Shown here: in pieces, positions 49,673 through 59,645 of the stretch
How positions within the stretch are numbered: position 1 is the first letter of the stretch
Layout: each line of letters opens with the position of its first letter
Assembly: GCA_009823505.1 (NCBI GenBank)
Contig: VZQC01006609.1
Location: forward strand, 482,334-546,333
Source of the DNA: Rhizomys pruinosus
Taxonomy: Eukaryota; Chordata; Mammalia; Rodentia; Spalacidae
DNA: 64,000 nucleotides
Reading direction: 5' to 3'
Notes under the pieces: model-generated
The model's input: only the letters and a program-made list of their open reading frames with translations
What the model was told of the DNA's origin: nothing
Database searches by the model: none
Position numbers and translations under genes: made by a program

Positions 49673-49801
49673 AGTCCCCTTCCTGCAGGTGATGACTTTG
49701 AACTATGCTCCAATCAGTCTCTCTCAAACTCTGGACGCACCAGGCTGCACAGGGTGCTGGAAAATTAAAAGCCTCCAAATCAAGCCACCTTCTTTCCTAC
49801 T
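49673..49801. other. Unclassified
   Basis: 'CTCAAACTCTGGACGCACCA' is reminiscent of a hAT/MER5 edge. Too short to call. Confidence 0.3.
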
Positions 49802-50150
49802 TGTTCATTACTTTCTTCATTGCTGTAGAAACACCTGATTAGGAACAACCTAATGAAGGGTCGATGTGGACTTAACAGTGTGGAAATGGAAAACAGTCCA
49901 TTATGGCGGGGCAGGGGTAGAGGCAGGAGCAGAGGCAGATAGTCACGTGGCGTCTGCAGTTGGGAAGCAGAGGTAAACGTTGGTGCTCAGCCGTATCCCG
50001 CAGAGTGGTGACTGACGCCCACAGTTGAGGTGGGAAATCTTCCCACCTCGATTACCCTAATCCCGAAACACCCTCCTAGACCAGCCCAGTGGTTTACGTC
50101 CTTGGTGAACTTGGATCTTGCCAAGCTGACAGTCAATATTAGCCATTACA
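49802..50150 (-). mobile_element. ERVL-type LTR, old
   Basis: 'TGTTCATTACTTTCTTCATT', 'AGTCCATTATGGCGGGGCAG', 'CTTCCCACCTCGATTACCCT' and 'GCCAAGCTGACAGTCAATAT' then ATTACA. Nearly full length. Confidence 0.75.
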
Positions 50151-50814
50151 AGGCTCCTTCCCAGGCATCTCATCTTGCTTCTCCCCAACTTAGAAACCTG
50201 GTTCCTCCCTGTTTGTCCTTCACAGCCAGCACAGCTCTGGGAGAGCACCTGGGTCGGGACTCCATTGTCACCAGCTGTGGACTTGGCCCACCCCACCCAT
50301 CAAGGCTGATCTGATTGAGGTTGTCTATGCTGAAAGCCTGTCTGTGCTCCCCATGGCTTAGAAAGAAAGTGGCTGACTATCTCCACATTCTCAGTGGGGC
50401 CTCTATGGCTTGATCCAGCCTACAGTTCTGGCTTTACTATGTACCTCTATGTCAACCCATTCCTGCTGGAGCCTTGCACGGGTGGTTCCGACTCACCAGA
50501 ATGCTCCGCCAACCCCAGGTTGAATGATGGCTTCCAAGAGGCACACCCAGGTGCTTTCCTAGTATGGTGAATGAATGCACCCTTATTTGGAGAAAGGGTA
50601 TTAGTAGATATAACTAAGGGGCTTAAGATGGAGCTGTACTGGTTACCTGGGTGTGTCCTAAATCCCACAAACATCTGAGAGTGATGCAAAGGGAAATTAC
50701 CAGACTGAAGTGAGATAGCCACAGGCGGGGGTGCCATTCTCCACCAGACACTGTAGGAGGTCTGAGACAGGTTGTTCCTCAGCGACCTAGAGAAGGCACA
50801 GCCTGGTATCAGCT
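50151..50814. other. Unique sequence, no gene seen
   Basis: About 660 bp, nothing recognised. Confidence 0.45.
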
Positions 50815-51190
50815 TTTTATGGTTCCATCAGGACATACCCGCCCACCTCCCCAAAGACCATGTGTTGAGGGATCCCCAGATCCTAGCACTCCAGAGAGGC
50901 TTGGCCCAGGAAGGCGCTATCTCCATGGATGGCCTAACCCATTGGTGAGCTCTTGGCTCCACGGGCTGCAGGCGGTGGGGCCTAGTTACAGGAAGCAGGT
51001 CACTGGGGGCGAGCCATGGAGGCTGCATCCCTCCCTCTTTCTGGGTCATTCCTCCTTCTTTCTTCTTCCAGTCCTCCACGAGGGAAGCCAGCGTGTGCCA
51101 TTGCTTGCTCCCATGTGGGCTCAGATGCACCATGGATGGCAACATTTGAAACGATGAGCTAACAGGTCTGCTCTCCCTTGTGTTCTTCAT
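50815..51190 (+). mobile_element. Possible MaLR/MST-like LTR
   Basis: 'CCATGTGTTGAGGGATCCCC', 'GGCGGTGGGGCCTAGTTACA' and 'GCAGGTCACTGGGGGCGAGC' recall an MST-type LTR. Ends undefined and text diverged. Confidence 0.4.
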
Positions 51191-51600
51191 GCTAATTCCT
51201 CACGGGGATGAAAAGTGAGGAACGCATTTCAGCCTTAGACTTCTGACCTCTGGACGCTCAGGACACATTTCTGTTGTTCACAACTGCCTCAGGAAACTCA
51301 TGCACCCAGGACCATACCTTCACAGGGATGCTGGGGAAATCCTCTGATCTACATGTTCCCACTGGGAGGGATGGATGTGGACATTGAAGGTTATGGCATC
51401 AGGGACAGGTTTCCACCACAGGGGAGGTTGACAAGGCACTCTGGGCAAGTGTAGGGCACAGTCTGGCATTACTGAATATGATAGATGCTTACTCTCTGAC
51501 TCCCCAACCTTTAGAGGACTTTTCTGCAGAGACACCTGTACAGCCGCAAGCAACAAACCATTGAACACACCCTTAAAGCAACAATTAGAAACAGCCCAGT
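51191..51600. other. Unique sequence, no gene seen
   Basis: Nothing recognised. Confidence 0.45.
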
Positions 51601-51778
51601 GCTGGGCATGGTGGCGCACGCCTTTAATCCTAGCACTTGGGAGGCAGAGGCAGGCAGATCTTTGTGAGTTCAAGGCCAGCCTGGTCTACAGAGTGAGTTC
51701 CAGGACAGCTGGGGCTACAGGGAGACCCTGTCTCAAAAAGACAAAAAACAAAAACAAAAAACAAAACAAAACAAAACA
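51601..51778 (+). mobile_element. B1 SINE, young
   Basis: 'GCTGGGCATGGTGGCGCACG', 'CCTTTAATCCTAGCACTTGG', 'AGCTGGGGCTACAGGGAGAC' and an A-rich (AAAAC)n tail. Little diverged. Confidence 0.96.
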
Positions 51779-51906
51779 GTATCCATTTTTAGAGCATGCT
51801 GGAATCCGCTGCAACAGTGAACACTGAGGGAGCTCTGGGGGTGCACAGCATGGATGCACCCAGAATATACAGTGGGGGGCCAAAAAATATTCCCGTGTAT
51901 GAAGTT

Positions 51907-52058
51907 TCTTTTTTGGCATTTTTGAGACATGGTCTCCCTTTAGTCCCAGCTGTCCTGGAGCTCACTATGTAGAGCAGGCTGGCCTTGAACTCACAGAGAT
52001 CCACCTGCCTCTGCCTCCCAAGTGCTAGGATTAAAGGCATGCGCCATCACGCCCGGCT
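51907..52058 (-). mobile_element. B1 SINE
   Basis: 'TTTTTGAGACATGGTCTCCC', 'GAGCAGGCTGGCCTTGAACT' and 'GCGCCATCACGCCCGGCTC'. Opposite orientation to the B1 130 bp upstream. Confidence 0.95.
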
Positions 52059-52088
52059 CTTTTTTTTTTTTTTTTGATGCAGTTTCTT

Positions 52089-52315
52089 TTTTTTTAATTT
52101 TATTATTATTTTTTATGTGTATGAGTGTACTGTCTGCATGTAGGTTTGTGCACCAGTGTCCCGCAATGCCTCGGAGGTCAGAAGAGGGCGTTGGATTCCC
52201 CTGGAACTGGAGCTAAAGACAGTTCTCAGCCGCCATGTGGGTGCTGGGACCAAACCCGGATCCTCTGCAAGAGCAGTCAGTGCTCCTAACCGCTGAGCCA
52301 TCTCTCCAGCCCCAG
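52089..52315 (-). mobile_element. B2 SINE, short subfamily, 13-bp target duplication
   Basis: GATGCAGTTTCTT at 52076-52088 and 52316-52328. GGAACTGGAGCTAAAGACAG is the undup­licated body. Head reads GGCTCAGCGG. Confidence 0.96.
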
Positions 52316-52328
52316 GATGCAGTTTCTT

Positions 52329-52789
52329 AGAGTTAGTTAGTGTGCAGTGGTCCCTGGTGGGGACCGAGGGTGTTTTCTACCAGCTTCCACACCATGCCAC
52401 TGGTGATGAGATGGATCATGACATAGAGATAGTCAAGTTATGGTCACCTGAACCTGCTGTGTATCAGCGTCAACCTGGAGCTTGTCAAAAGCACCCAGAC
52501 ATCCACAGACATTCAGCACCCATTTGGTGCAGGCCAGAGAAGAGCATGGGTGAGACGCCAAGTAGCATGCAGAGCCACTCTTCCAACTCTGGCTGCACAC
52601 AGAGGTGCATTTTCTCTGTATTCTAGACTTTTCTTGTTATGCAACCCACGTTTCTTTGTAGGTATGAGGAGGTACACATGCAGGAAATAAAATCAAGAGA
52701 GTGTGCCGTGGGAAAGCTGAGCTGAGAAAGAAGGGGTCAGGGAAGAGAGAGCCAGGAACCAGAAACAGTCCTAAAAATACTTCCTGTCA
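52329..52789. other. Mostly unique sequence
   Basis: 'CAACCTGGAGCTTGTCAAAA' (52471) and 'CAACTCTGGCTGCACACAGA' (52583) faintly recall MER5-like hAT remnants. No coding signal. Confidence 0.35.
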
Positions 52790-53211
52790 GCCAGGAAGCT
52801 AGGCTGCTGCAGGGCCTGTCAGCCAGCACAGCAGGCGGTGGACACCGGTGGTCGCCGGTGGTCAGTCTGTCAGCCGTCTGTCGGCACAGGGTCAGTCAGG
52901 CAGCAAGCGGCGCAGCCAGCTAAGCAGTGGTCAGCCTGTCAGTTGCCAGTCAGTCTGGTGTCACCGGGCAGGCTTGGTCTGCCTTCAAGCAGCCAGCAAG
53001 TTGGCTCATTAGCATGGCGATCGGCAGCTGAGTCTGCCAAGGTTTAGTTACTGCCGTCAGGCAGTCCATCAGTCATCCTAACCTGGTCCACCGATGCTTG
53101 CTGAGATGATTGGTATGAGATGACACAGTGCTGAGTGGTCAGCAGTCAGCCTATCAGCTGGCCAGTCTGTCAGTCAGCTGGTTAGGTGGTCAGTCATTAC
53201 ATCTACTAGAA

Positions 53212-53242
<31 letters not shown>

Positions 53243-53550
53243 GAATTAACATGCTCTGTAGTGAAACAGGTGGGCAGGAATTGGCGAGAGCAGCTTTAGC
53301 CAGACAACCCATGAGTCTGTCAGTCAGATGCAGCATCAATCTGCCAGACAGTTAATTGTCCATCAATGCCCATGTCAGTGGTTGGCAAGTCAGTCACTCC
53401 AAAAGGTGCTTTATTCAGATCCTCGGTGTCCATAGACAGCCAGCCTATCCCCTGGTCCGCGCATCAGATGTGGCTGTCAGTCCATCCCTGTAGCAGTCTG
53501 TCAGCCTGTCAGGCAGGCAGCCAAGCAGTCAGGTAACCACAGGACCAGCT
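52790..53550 (+). repeat. Degenerate GTCAG/(CAGT)-rich array
   Basis: About two dozen GTCAG pentamers on this strand in ~760 bp (fewer than one expected by chance), often as GTCAGTC, GTCAGCC or TCAGTCAG, with almost none in the opposite sense. No fixed period is visible, so it may be a decayed (CAGT)n expansion. Contains a (GA)n at 53209-53232. Confidence 0.75.
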
Positions 53551-54087
53551 CATCTCAGCACTAAGCTATTTCATTAAGAGCTCAGCCTACTTGGTGGGGA
53601 ACTTGGGGCCTCTTTAACCATCATGGTTGTTAAATTTTACTACCTGAGGCACCTCTCAAGCTTCTAGGTGGAAGAGGCCCTCTGGCCCTCCTCTCCTTTT
53701 CCTGCCTCCTCCCTGTTAATGAAGTTCCTACCACAGACATGGGGTGAAACTTTCCAGAGGGCAGAACAGGAGGAGAACAGCTGTCAGTGACTAATTCCAA
53801 GCAGCTCTGGGTCTGCCTGGTCAGCCCCTGGGTTAAGGACAGAACCGAGGAACCCCTTTCCGGGTCTAGACCTATAGAGTTGGAAGGAAGCTGCAAGCTT
53901 ATTATGGTCTGTGCGTCTAGTCTCCTCAGAGGCAGTTCCTATCCTCAGTGAGGAGAGCTCACTCTCTCTCAAAGGAGCCATTTCTATTGTGATGCAGTCT
54001 CTGCTCTTGGGAAGTCCCTCCACAAAGCTACACCTCTGGGTCTCAGTCTGCCATTTGGGTGCCATCCAGATCAAGCCTCATGCTTCT
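53551..54087. other. Unique sequence, no gene seen
   Basis: Nothing recognised. Confidence 0.45.
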
Positions 54088-54571
54088 TTTTTTTTTAATT
54101 TTATTTATTCTTTTTTTTTTATTAATTTTATTTATTTCTGTATGTGTATGAATGTACTGTCTGCATGCAGGTTTGTGCACTCGTGTCGTGCAATGCCGCG
54201 GAGGTCAGAAGCGGGTCTCGGATTCCCCTGGAACTGGAGTTCTCCTGGAATTGGAGTTTCAGACGGTTCTCAGCCGCCATGTGGGTGCTGGGGATCGAAC
54301 CCGGGTCCTCTGTAAGAGCGGTCGGCGCTCTTAACCGCTAGGCCATCTCTCCAGCCCCTTTATTTATTCTTTATGTGTATGAATGTACTGTCTGCATGCA
54401 GGTCTGTGCACCCATGTCGTGCAATGCCGCGGAGGTCAGAAGAGGGCATCAGATTCCCCTGGAACTGGAGTTAAAGATGGTTCTCAGCCGCCATGTGGGT
54501 GCTGGGGATCGAACCCGGGTCCTCTGCAAGAGCAGTCGGTGCTCTTAACCGCTAGACTATCTCTCCAGCCC
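54088..54571 (-). mobile_element. B2 SINE, short body, interrupted by another B2
   Basis: The outer copy comprises 54088-54112 and 54359-54571. Body has GGAACTGGAGTTAAAGATGG (short), and the head reads (reverse) GATAGTCTAGCGGTTAAG, an intermediate with the CTAG head but without the duplication. GCCTCATGCTTCTT / GCCTCGTGCTCCTT flank it imperfectly. Confidence 0.93.
54113..54358 (-). mobile_element. B2 SINE, young long subfamily, nested in a B2
   Basis: Full-length, same orientation as its host, inserted in the host's A-rich tail. TTTATTTATTCTT at 54100-54112 and 54359-54371. GGAGTTTCAGACGG marks the GAAACTCC subfamily. Confidence 0.97.
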
Positions 54572-55083
54572 TGCCTCGTGCTCCTTATGAGTGCCAACCT
54601 GTGACTCAGACTTGGGTAAAACAGATGGAGTTCCTGTGTGTTCAGCTCAGTGCACGGGGAAATGCAGGCTGTTGAAAGTGGGGAGGGCAGTGTTGGTTGG
54701 GGGGCAGCTGGCTGCATTAGTGCCCCCTGTCTGCCTGAGTTTGTGGCTTTTCAGTCAGGCCTTCTAGAACTTTCTTGCTCCGGCCAGGGGCCTGGTAATG
54801 AATTGGAGACAAGTGGAGTCTTCTACAGGAGCTGGATGATTCTACTTTCACTTGGACCCTGAGTACTTCCACGAGAGTAAGCCATGCCCAGTCTGCTAGA
54901 GAGACCCAAGAGACACAGGAGATGGAACTCGTCTGTACCCAGCAAGGCCATCCCCCAGAAGCCAGTGCCAGCAAAGACTCCAGCTCACCAGACACCACGG
55001 TAGGGGCAATCCAATGGCCCAAGCCTGGTCCCATCAGCCAGGCAGCCCCATGACCTGAAGCCTCATGAGGAACTCTGTTCATA
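54572..55083. other. Unique sequence, no gene seen
   Basis: Nothing recognised. Confidence 0.45.
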
Positions 55084-55231
55084 AGTTCTTTTTTTCAAGA
55101 CAGGGTCTCCCTATAGCCCCAGCTGTCCTGGAACTCGCTCTGTAGACCAGGCTGGCCTTAAATTCACAGAGATCCACCTGCCTCTGCTTCCCGAGTGCTA
55201 GGATTAAAGGTGTGCACCACCACACCCAGCG
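55084..55231 (-). mobile_element. B1 SINE
   Basis: 'TTTTCAAGACAGGGTCTCCC', 'AGACCAGGCTGGCCTTAAAT' and 'GTGCACCACCACACCCAGC'. Full-length. Confidence 0.94.
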
Positions 55232-55239
55232 GTCGGAGT

Positions 55240-55476
55240 TTTTAAACATATGTTTTTATTTATTATTTTTATTTGATGTGTGTGAGTATATTGCCTGTGT
55301 GTATGTAAGTGCACCTATGTTGTGCGATGTTGGGAGGGGTCAGAAGAGGGCGTCGGTTATTCTGGAACTGGAGTTATGGATGGTTGTTAGCCATCATGTG
55401 GGTGCTGGGAACTGAACCCAGGGTCTTCTTCAAGAGCAGACAGTGCTCTTAACCACTGAGCCATCTCTCCAGTCCC
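55240..55476 (-). mobile_element. B2 SINE, older short form
   Basis: 'GGGGTCAGAAGAGGGCGTCG', 'CTGGAACTGGAGTTATGGAT' and 'CACTGAGCCATCTCTCCAGT'. Diverged. Confidence 0.9.
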
Positions 55477-55899
55477 ACCCCCACCCCCCATTCAGAGCTT
55501 TAAGCTAGTAGCTTGTACAGAGGCTGGTTAGCTAGCAATGGCTCATGAAGAAAATGACTCCAAATTTCCAGGTGTCAGTCCCAGCAGTGAGACGTTAAAG
55601 TACACAGTAGCGGATGGGGAGTCTGGTAATGTGCTCCGAGAGTATACTGGGCGTGACTGGAGACAGCTCAGTGTCGTCATTTGTGAAGCCGGGCTGTTAC
55701 ATTCCTCCATTCCCATATGGCCAACTGAGGAGAACCAGGAGGAACTGGGGCCGGGGAGGGCACAGGATTGTCCTCTGTGACTGGTGTCCCCGGGCAGTGT
55801 GTCAGGACTCAGCTAAGTGGAGGGCATGCAGTCCATTAACCCAAGCTCAACCCCTGCTCAGCAGTGAGGCTGGCAGGCTGAGTGATGGACCAGCCAGAG
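55477..55899. other. Unique sequence, no gene seen
   Basis: Nothing recognised. Confidence 0.45.
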
Positions 55900-56090
55900 A
55901 CATATTTACAAACATCCCCTTTGCCTCTGTTTCCTCGGTAAGCCCCATTGGCAGCATATAAATGAGAATCAATAGGCCAGTTATTAAACCGTAAATATCC
56001 CTCCCCTTGGGCTCTGGGCAGGAGGCAGAGCTCTCAGAGGGCGGCAGCAGCCCTGGAAACCCATTGATCCAGGCTTCGTGGCTGAGAGGG
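55900..56090. promoter_or_regulatory. Candidate conserved non-coding block
   Basis: Repeat-free. FOX-like ATATTTACAAACATC (55901) and GTAAATAT (55991), 'CAGTTATTAAACC', 'CCCATTGATCC' and TATAAATG (55959). Conservation is inferred from motif density only. Confidence 0.3.
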
Positions 56091-56588
56091 GACAGGAGTG
56101 CCCCATGTGGGCTCTGCCAACCTCAGCCCATCCCCACCTAGCTTCCCAGAACAGCTGTTACCTTCTGGTCATCAAAGAAGCGCTTAGACCATCACAATAT
56201 CTACAGAAGGCGACTCCCGTTTAGCAGGGATTAGACCCCCGCCCCTGGCCCTGAAGCAGAAAGGGGCTGAGAAATCTTTCTACACCCCACACTTTCCATG
56301 GATGGAGAGATGCCCTAGATCCCCAAAGGTGGGTGACACGGCCAAAGGCTTTGCTAGAAAGTTACTCAAATCTAGAAGTGTGACCTTGGGTCAGTGTCAT
56401 CCCCTATGAAGGAAGAGGTATTGAGGTACACAATTGCGGCTGGAGTGACATAATTGGGATGTGGCAATGAACATGAGCAAAGAAAGGTGCTCAGAGAAGC
56501 TGCAGATCAGGAGAACTCAGTGCAGTAACCTGGTACGGGGAGAAGAGGAGGCAGGTGGGCATGTGTGTGCACACCGCACACATACACA
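56091..56588. other. Unique sequence, no gene seen
   Basis: Nothing recognised. Confidence 0.4.
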
Positions 56589-56593
56589 AGCTC

Positions 56594-56650
56594 ACATTCT
56601 CTGTGTCTCTGTCTGTCTCTGTGTCTCTGTCTCTATATCTCTCCCTCCTA
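56594..56650. repeat. (TCTCTG)n-like simple repeat
   Basis: Alternating TCTCTG and TGTCTC units, about 55 bp. Confidence 0.85.
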
Positions 56651-56837
56651 CTCATATACACACAGAAGTCAGGGGCCCTGGTAGAAGTCCCGCATTCCTT
56701 GACTATGAGTCTTATGGAGGAGACAGTGTGTGAGCTGGACATGGAGGATGAGGAGAGCTTACCTGCCTTTATCCCTCTTTATTCAAGAAGGAGGAATGAC
56801 AGGCAATGTAGGAGAAAGGACCACAATTAGGAAAGAT

Positions 56838-57020
56838 GCTAATGTTGATGGTGGTGTTGATGGTGATGGTAGTGATGGTGATGATAGTAATGGTAGTGAT
56901 GGTGATGATAGTAATGTTAATGATGGTGACTGTGATGTGATGGTGGTCATGGTGGTGCTGATGGTGGTGATGGTCATAGTGATGGTGGTAGTGATGGTGA
57001 TGGTGATGGTGATAGTGATC
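56838..57020. repeat. (GATGGT)n/(GATGAT)n trinucleotide-based repeat
   Basis: About 180 bp of degenerate GAT/GGT triplets. Reverse frames read Thr/Ser repeats, forward frames Asp/Gly or Val/Met. All are artefacts. Confidence 0.93.
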
Positions 57021-57530
57021 AGCTCTTAGGGGAGTCTCAAATGTCTAGCTAAAAGCACAGGACTCCACCCTGAGGTCATGAAGTGCTCCAGAAGGTTCTG
57101 AGCAGGATCTTGTCTAATTAGAGTTGGTTGCCACGGTTTCACTTCCAGACTGCCAGCCAGGCCTGTGGGGTCTCCAGAGGGGCAAGATCTCTGGAAGTTG
57201 GAGCCTCAAAGCTTCCTAGGAGGAGAAGGCTTTTTGCAGGATTCAGATTTTTCCTCTCTTGGTGTGGCTCCTCTTTGAAGCTCTGACTCTGCTGGGGGCC
57301 ATAGGCCTCTCTCTGGCCCTGGAAGTTTAGAGTCCTGAGTGTCTTGGATTTGTTTCTGTGGGGGAGAAAGGGCTGTGGGCTAGCTTCCTGTTCTAAGTGT
57401 AGACGGAGGTCTCCTCTTTCTGGGATACCATAGTAGAGACAGAGTGGAGCAAGGAGTTCTTCCCAGCTTCCCCAGGCACGGGGGGGGGGGTTCAGATCAC
57501 CAGGACCAGGAATTCTCCATCTTGGCTACC
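57021..57530. other. Unique sequence, no gene seen
   Basis: G10 run at 57481-57490. Nothing else recognised. Confidence 0.4.
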
Positions 57531-57896
57531 GTGGTGGTTTGAATGAGAAGTTCCCCCCCCCCCCCGCGCCCCGGCTCATGTATTTGAATACTTGGTCCTC
57601 AGTTGGTTGTACTCTTCAGGGACGCTATGGAACCTTCTGAATGTGGAGCCCTGCTGGAGGAAGTCCGTCACTGGGGTAGGCCCCTCCCCCCACTTGCTGT
57701 TCACTCTGTCAGCTTCCTGTGAGCTGATGCAGTGTGATCAATCAGCTCATGCTTGGGCAACCTCTACCACTCCTTCTTTGTCGTATGGACTCCCTCCTTC
57801 AGATTGCAAGCCAAAGTAAACTCTTCCCAGTAAACTCTTCCTTCTCTAAATTGATTTTCTCATGGCATTTTTATCACAGCAACAGAAAATTAACTA
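57531..57896 (+). mobile_element. MaLR LTR
   Basis: 'GTGGTTTGAATGAGAAGTTC', a C14-type run, 'TATTTGAATACTTGGTCCTC', 'CTGGAGGAAGTCCGTCACTG' and end 'CAGCAACAGAAAATTAAC'. Same group as the 49.2-kb LTR, more degraded. Confidence 0.82.
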
Positions 57897-57977
57897 AAAG
57901 CTACATGTAACAATAATCCATGAAATCACAAACACCAAGGCCTGGGTGTTCCCTGGACCACTTAATAAAGCCCTGAT

Positions 57978-58138
57978 CTCATGGGCATGGTGATGCATAC
58001 CTTTAATCCCAGTACTCAGGAGGCAGAGGCAGGTGGATCTCTGTGAGTTCAAGGCCAGCCTGGTCTACATAGCGAGTTCTAGGGCAGCTGGGGTTACAGG
58101 GAGACCCTATATCAAAAATACCAAAAAAGAAACAAATA
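57978..58138 (+). mobile_element. B1 SINE
   Basis: 'CATGGGCATGGTGATGCATA', 'GTGGATCTCTGTGAGTTCAA' and 'GCTGGGGTTACAGGGAGACC'. Full-length with A-rich tail. Confidence 0.95.
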
Positions 58139-58284
58139 AACATCAACACTCTGATCCATGTGAGCTGAGCTCAAGCTTAGCTATATCAATAAACAATGGC
58201 AAGAGCTGGCATTGTCTGGGCAGGGCCGGCTTGGCCTTGTTTGAGGGGTGCCATAGGGAAGGACGGTGTTACTAGTTCCCTCCA

Positions 58285-58565
58285 CCCTCGGTATTGCTGT
58301 GTTTCTAGGACAAATACCTGACAGAAACAAGAGAAGAAAGTCTTACTTTGGCTCCCAGTTTCAGGGGATTTCGGTCCATCTCAGTAGGGAAGACACGGCC
58401 AAGTGACTCGTTTGGAGAGGGAGCACGGCACAGTGACTATTCACATCATGATAGACACCTGCCCCACTGACCTATTGCTAAAGGCTGCACAGTTCCCAAT
58501 TAGTGCCACTAGCTAAGGATCAAACATTCAAAACATGAGCCTGTGAGGGACATTGCAGATGCAAA
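58285..58565 (-). mobile_element. ERVL/MaLR-type LTR, old
   Basis: 'GGTATTGCTGTGTTTCTAGG', 'TTGGCTCCCAGTTTCAGGGG' and 'GGATCAAACATTCAAAACAT' with 'GAGCCTGTGAGGGACATT' match the reversed LTR order. Confidence 0.65.
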
Positions 58566-58783
58566 GCATGGCAACCCAGGTTCTAACAAGTCTCTGAGGT
58601 TGGCCAGGCGGCTGCCTCTCCCCTATATTTCAGAGATAGTAGCTAACACTCCAATATGCCCAGGTTCTTGGATGCTAAGTGGTTCCGGTTATTGGCACCA
58701 TCAACCTTGTAGTCCTACAGCTTATGCCCCCTTTACTTCCTGAGGATGGTGGCTGAATCTTCTCTGCTTAGAACTGAGGGAGT

Positions 58784-59071
58784 TATGGCTGAGGAGATGG
58801 CTCAGTGGGTAATGTGCTTGATGTTCAAACACAAGAAACTGAGTTTGGATCATGTAAAAAAGCCAGGCGTGGAAAGGTCTGTATGTGAACCTAGTGCTGG
58901 GAGTTAGAGACAAGGTGGATCCCAGGGGATCTCTGGCAAGTCAGTATAGTCAAAGCAGTGAGCACCAAGTTCAGTGAGAGACCCTGTCTCCAAAGATAGA
59001 CACCCACCATCAACCCCTGGCCTCTACATGTGCCCACATAGGCAAGTTCACCTGCACAGAGAGATCAGACA

Positions 59072-59110
<39 letters not shown>
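58784..59110 (+). mobile_element. Composite SINE with (CA)n tail
   Basis: tRNA-like head 'GCTGAGGAGATGGCTCAGTG', B1-like middle ('GCCAGGCGTGGAAAGGTCTG', 'AGACCCTGTCTCC'), 'CCTGGCCTCTACATGTGCCC' and (CA)n at 59072-59107. Confidence 0.7.
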
Positions 59111-59514
59111 CACAGATGGAGAGGAACAGAATTTCAGAGTACCAAGAAGGTTAAGTTCAAGCCCAGGGTCTTTTACATTTAAGTTTTAGTCTCCAACTTG
59201 GGACCAATCTAAGGTGGTAGAAACTTTAAGAACTGGGGCCGGTGAGAGGTCTCCAGGTTCTCAAGTGAGGATTTGGAACCTTGTCTCCTCCTCTTTCTCC
59301 TTTTGGCTTCCCGGTCAAGAGGCAAGCAGCCTTCACTATGACTCCTGACAGGGTGTGCTGCTGACTCACAGGCCCAAAGCAAGGAGACCAACTGATGGGT
59401 GGAAGCCTCTAGACCTAGCCCAAAGAATCTTTGTCCCTCATCAAGTTGCTAACACTGGTAAAGGAACACTAACAGCGCGCTTCTCGCTAGCTGTGCAGTC
59501 CTGCCTTTCTGGAT
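59111..59514. other. Unique sequence, no gene seen
   Basis: Nothing recognised. Confidence 0.4.
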
Positions 59515-59645
59515 GAGAGAGGGCATGGTGCTGATAACGGCGCCTCCCTCATGAGGGTGCCGAGGCTCAGACAGATCTTTGATGTGCTCAGAAGAGCAGC
59601 TGGCACATGGCAGCTGCTCAACAGAGCCGCTATTTTTATCCTCGT
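59515..59645 (+). mobile_element. MIR SINE, 3' half
   Basis: 'CCTCCCTCATGAGGGTGCCG' and 'AGCAGCTGGCACATGGCAGC' then 'TGCTCAACAGAGCC' match the forward MIR 3' half. Confidence 0.65.

Noticed and set aside
2702..54604. Recurring 60-90-residue open frames with the same text on many B2 copies
   Set aside because: They are antisense or sense translations of the B2 SINE itself and recur at every B2 copy. No start context, family or conservation supports a gene.
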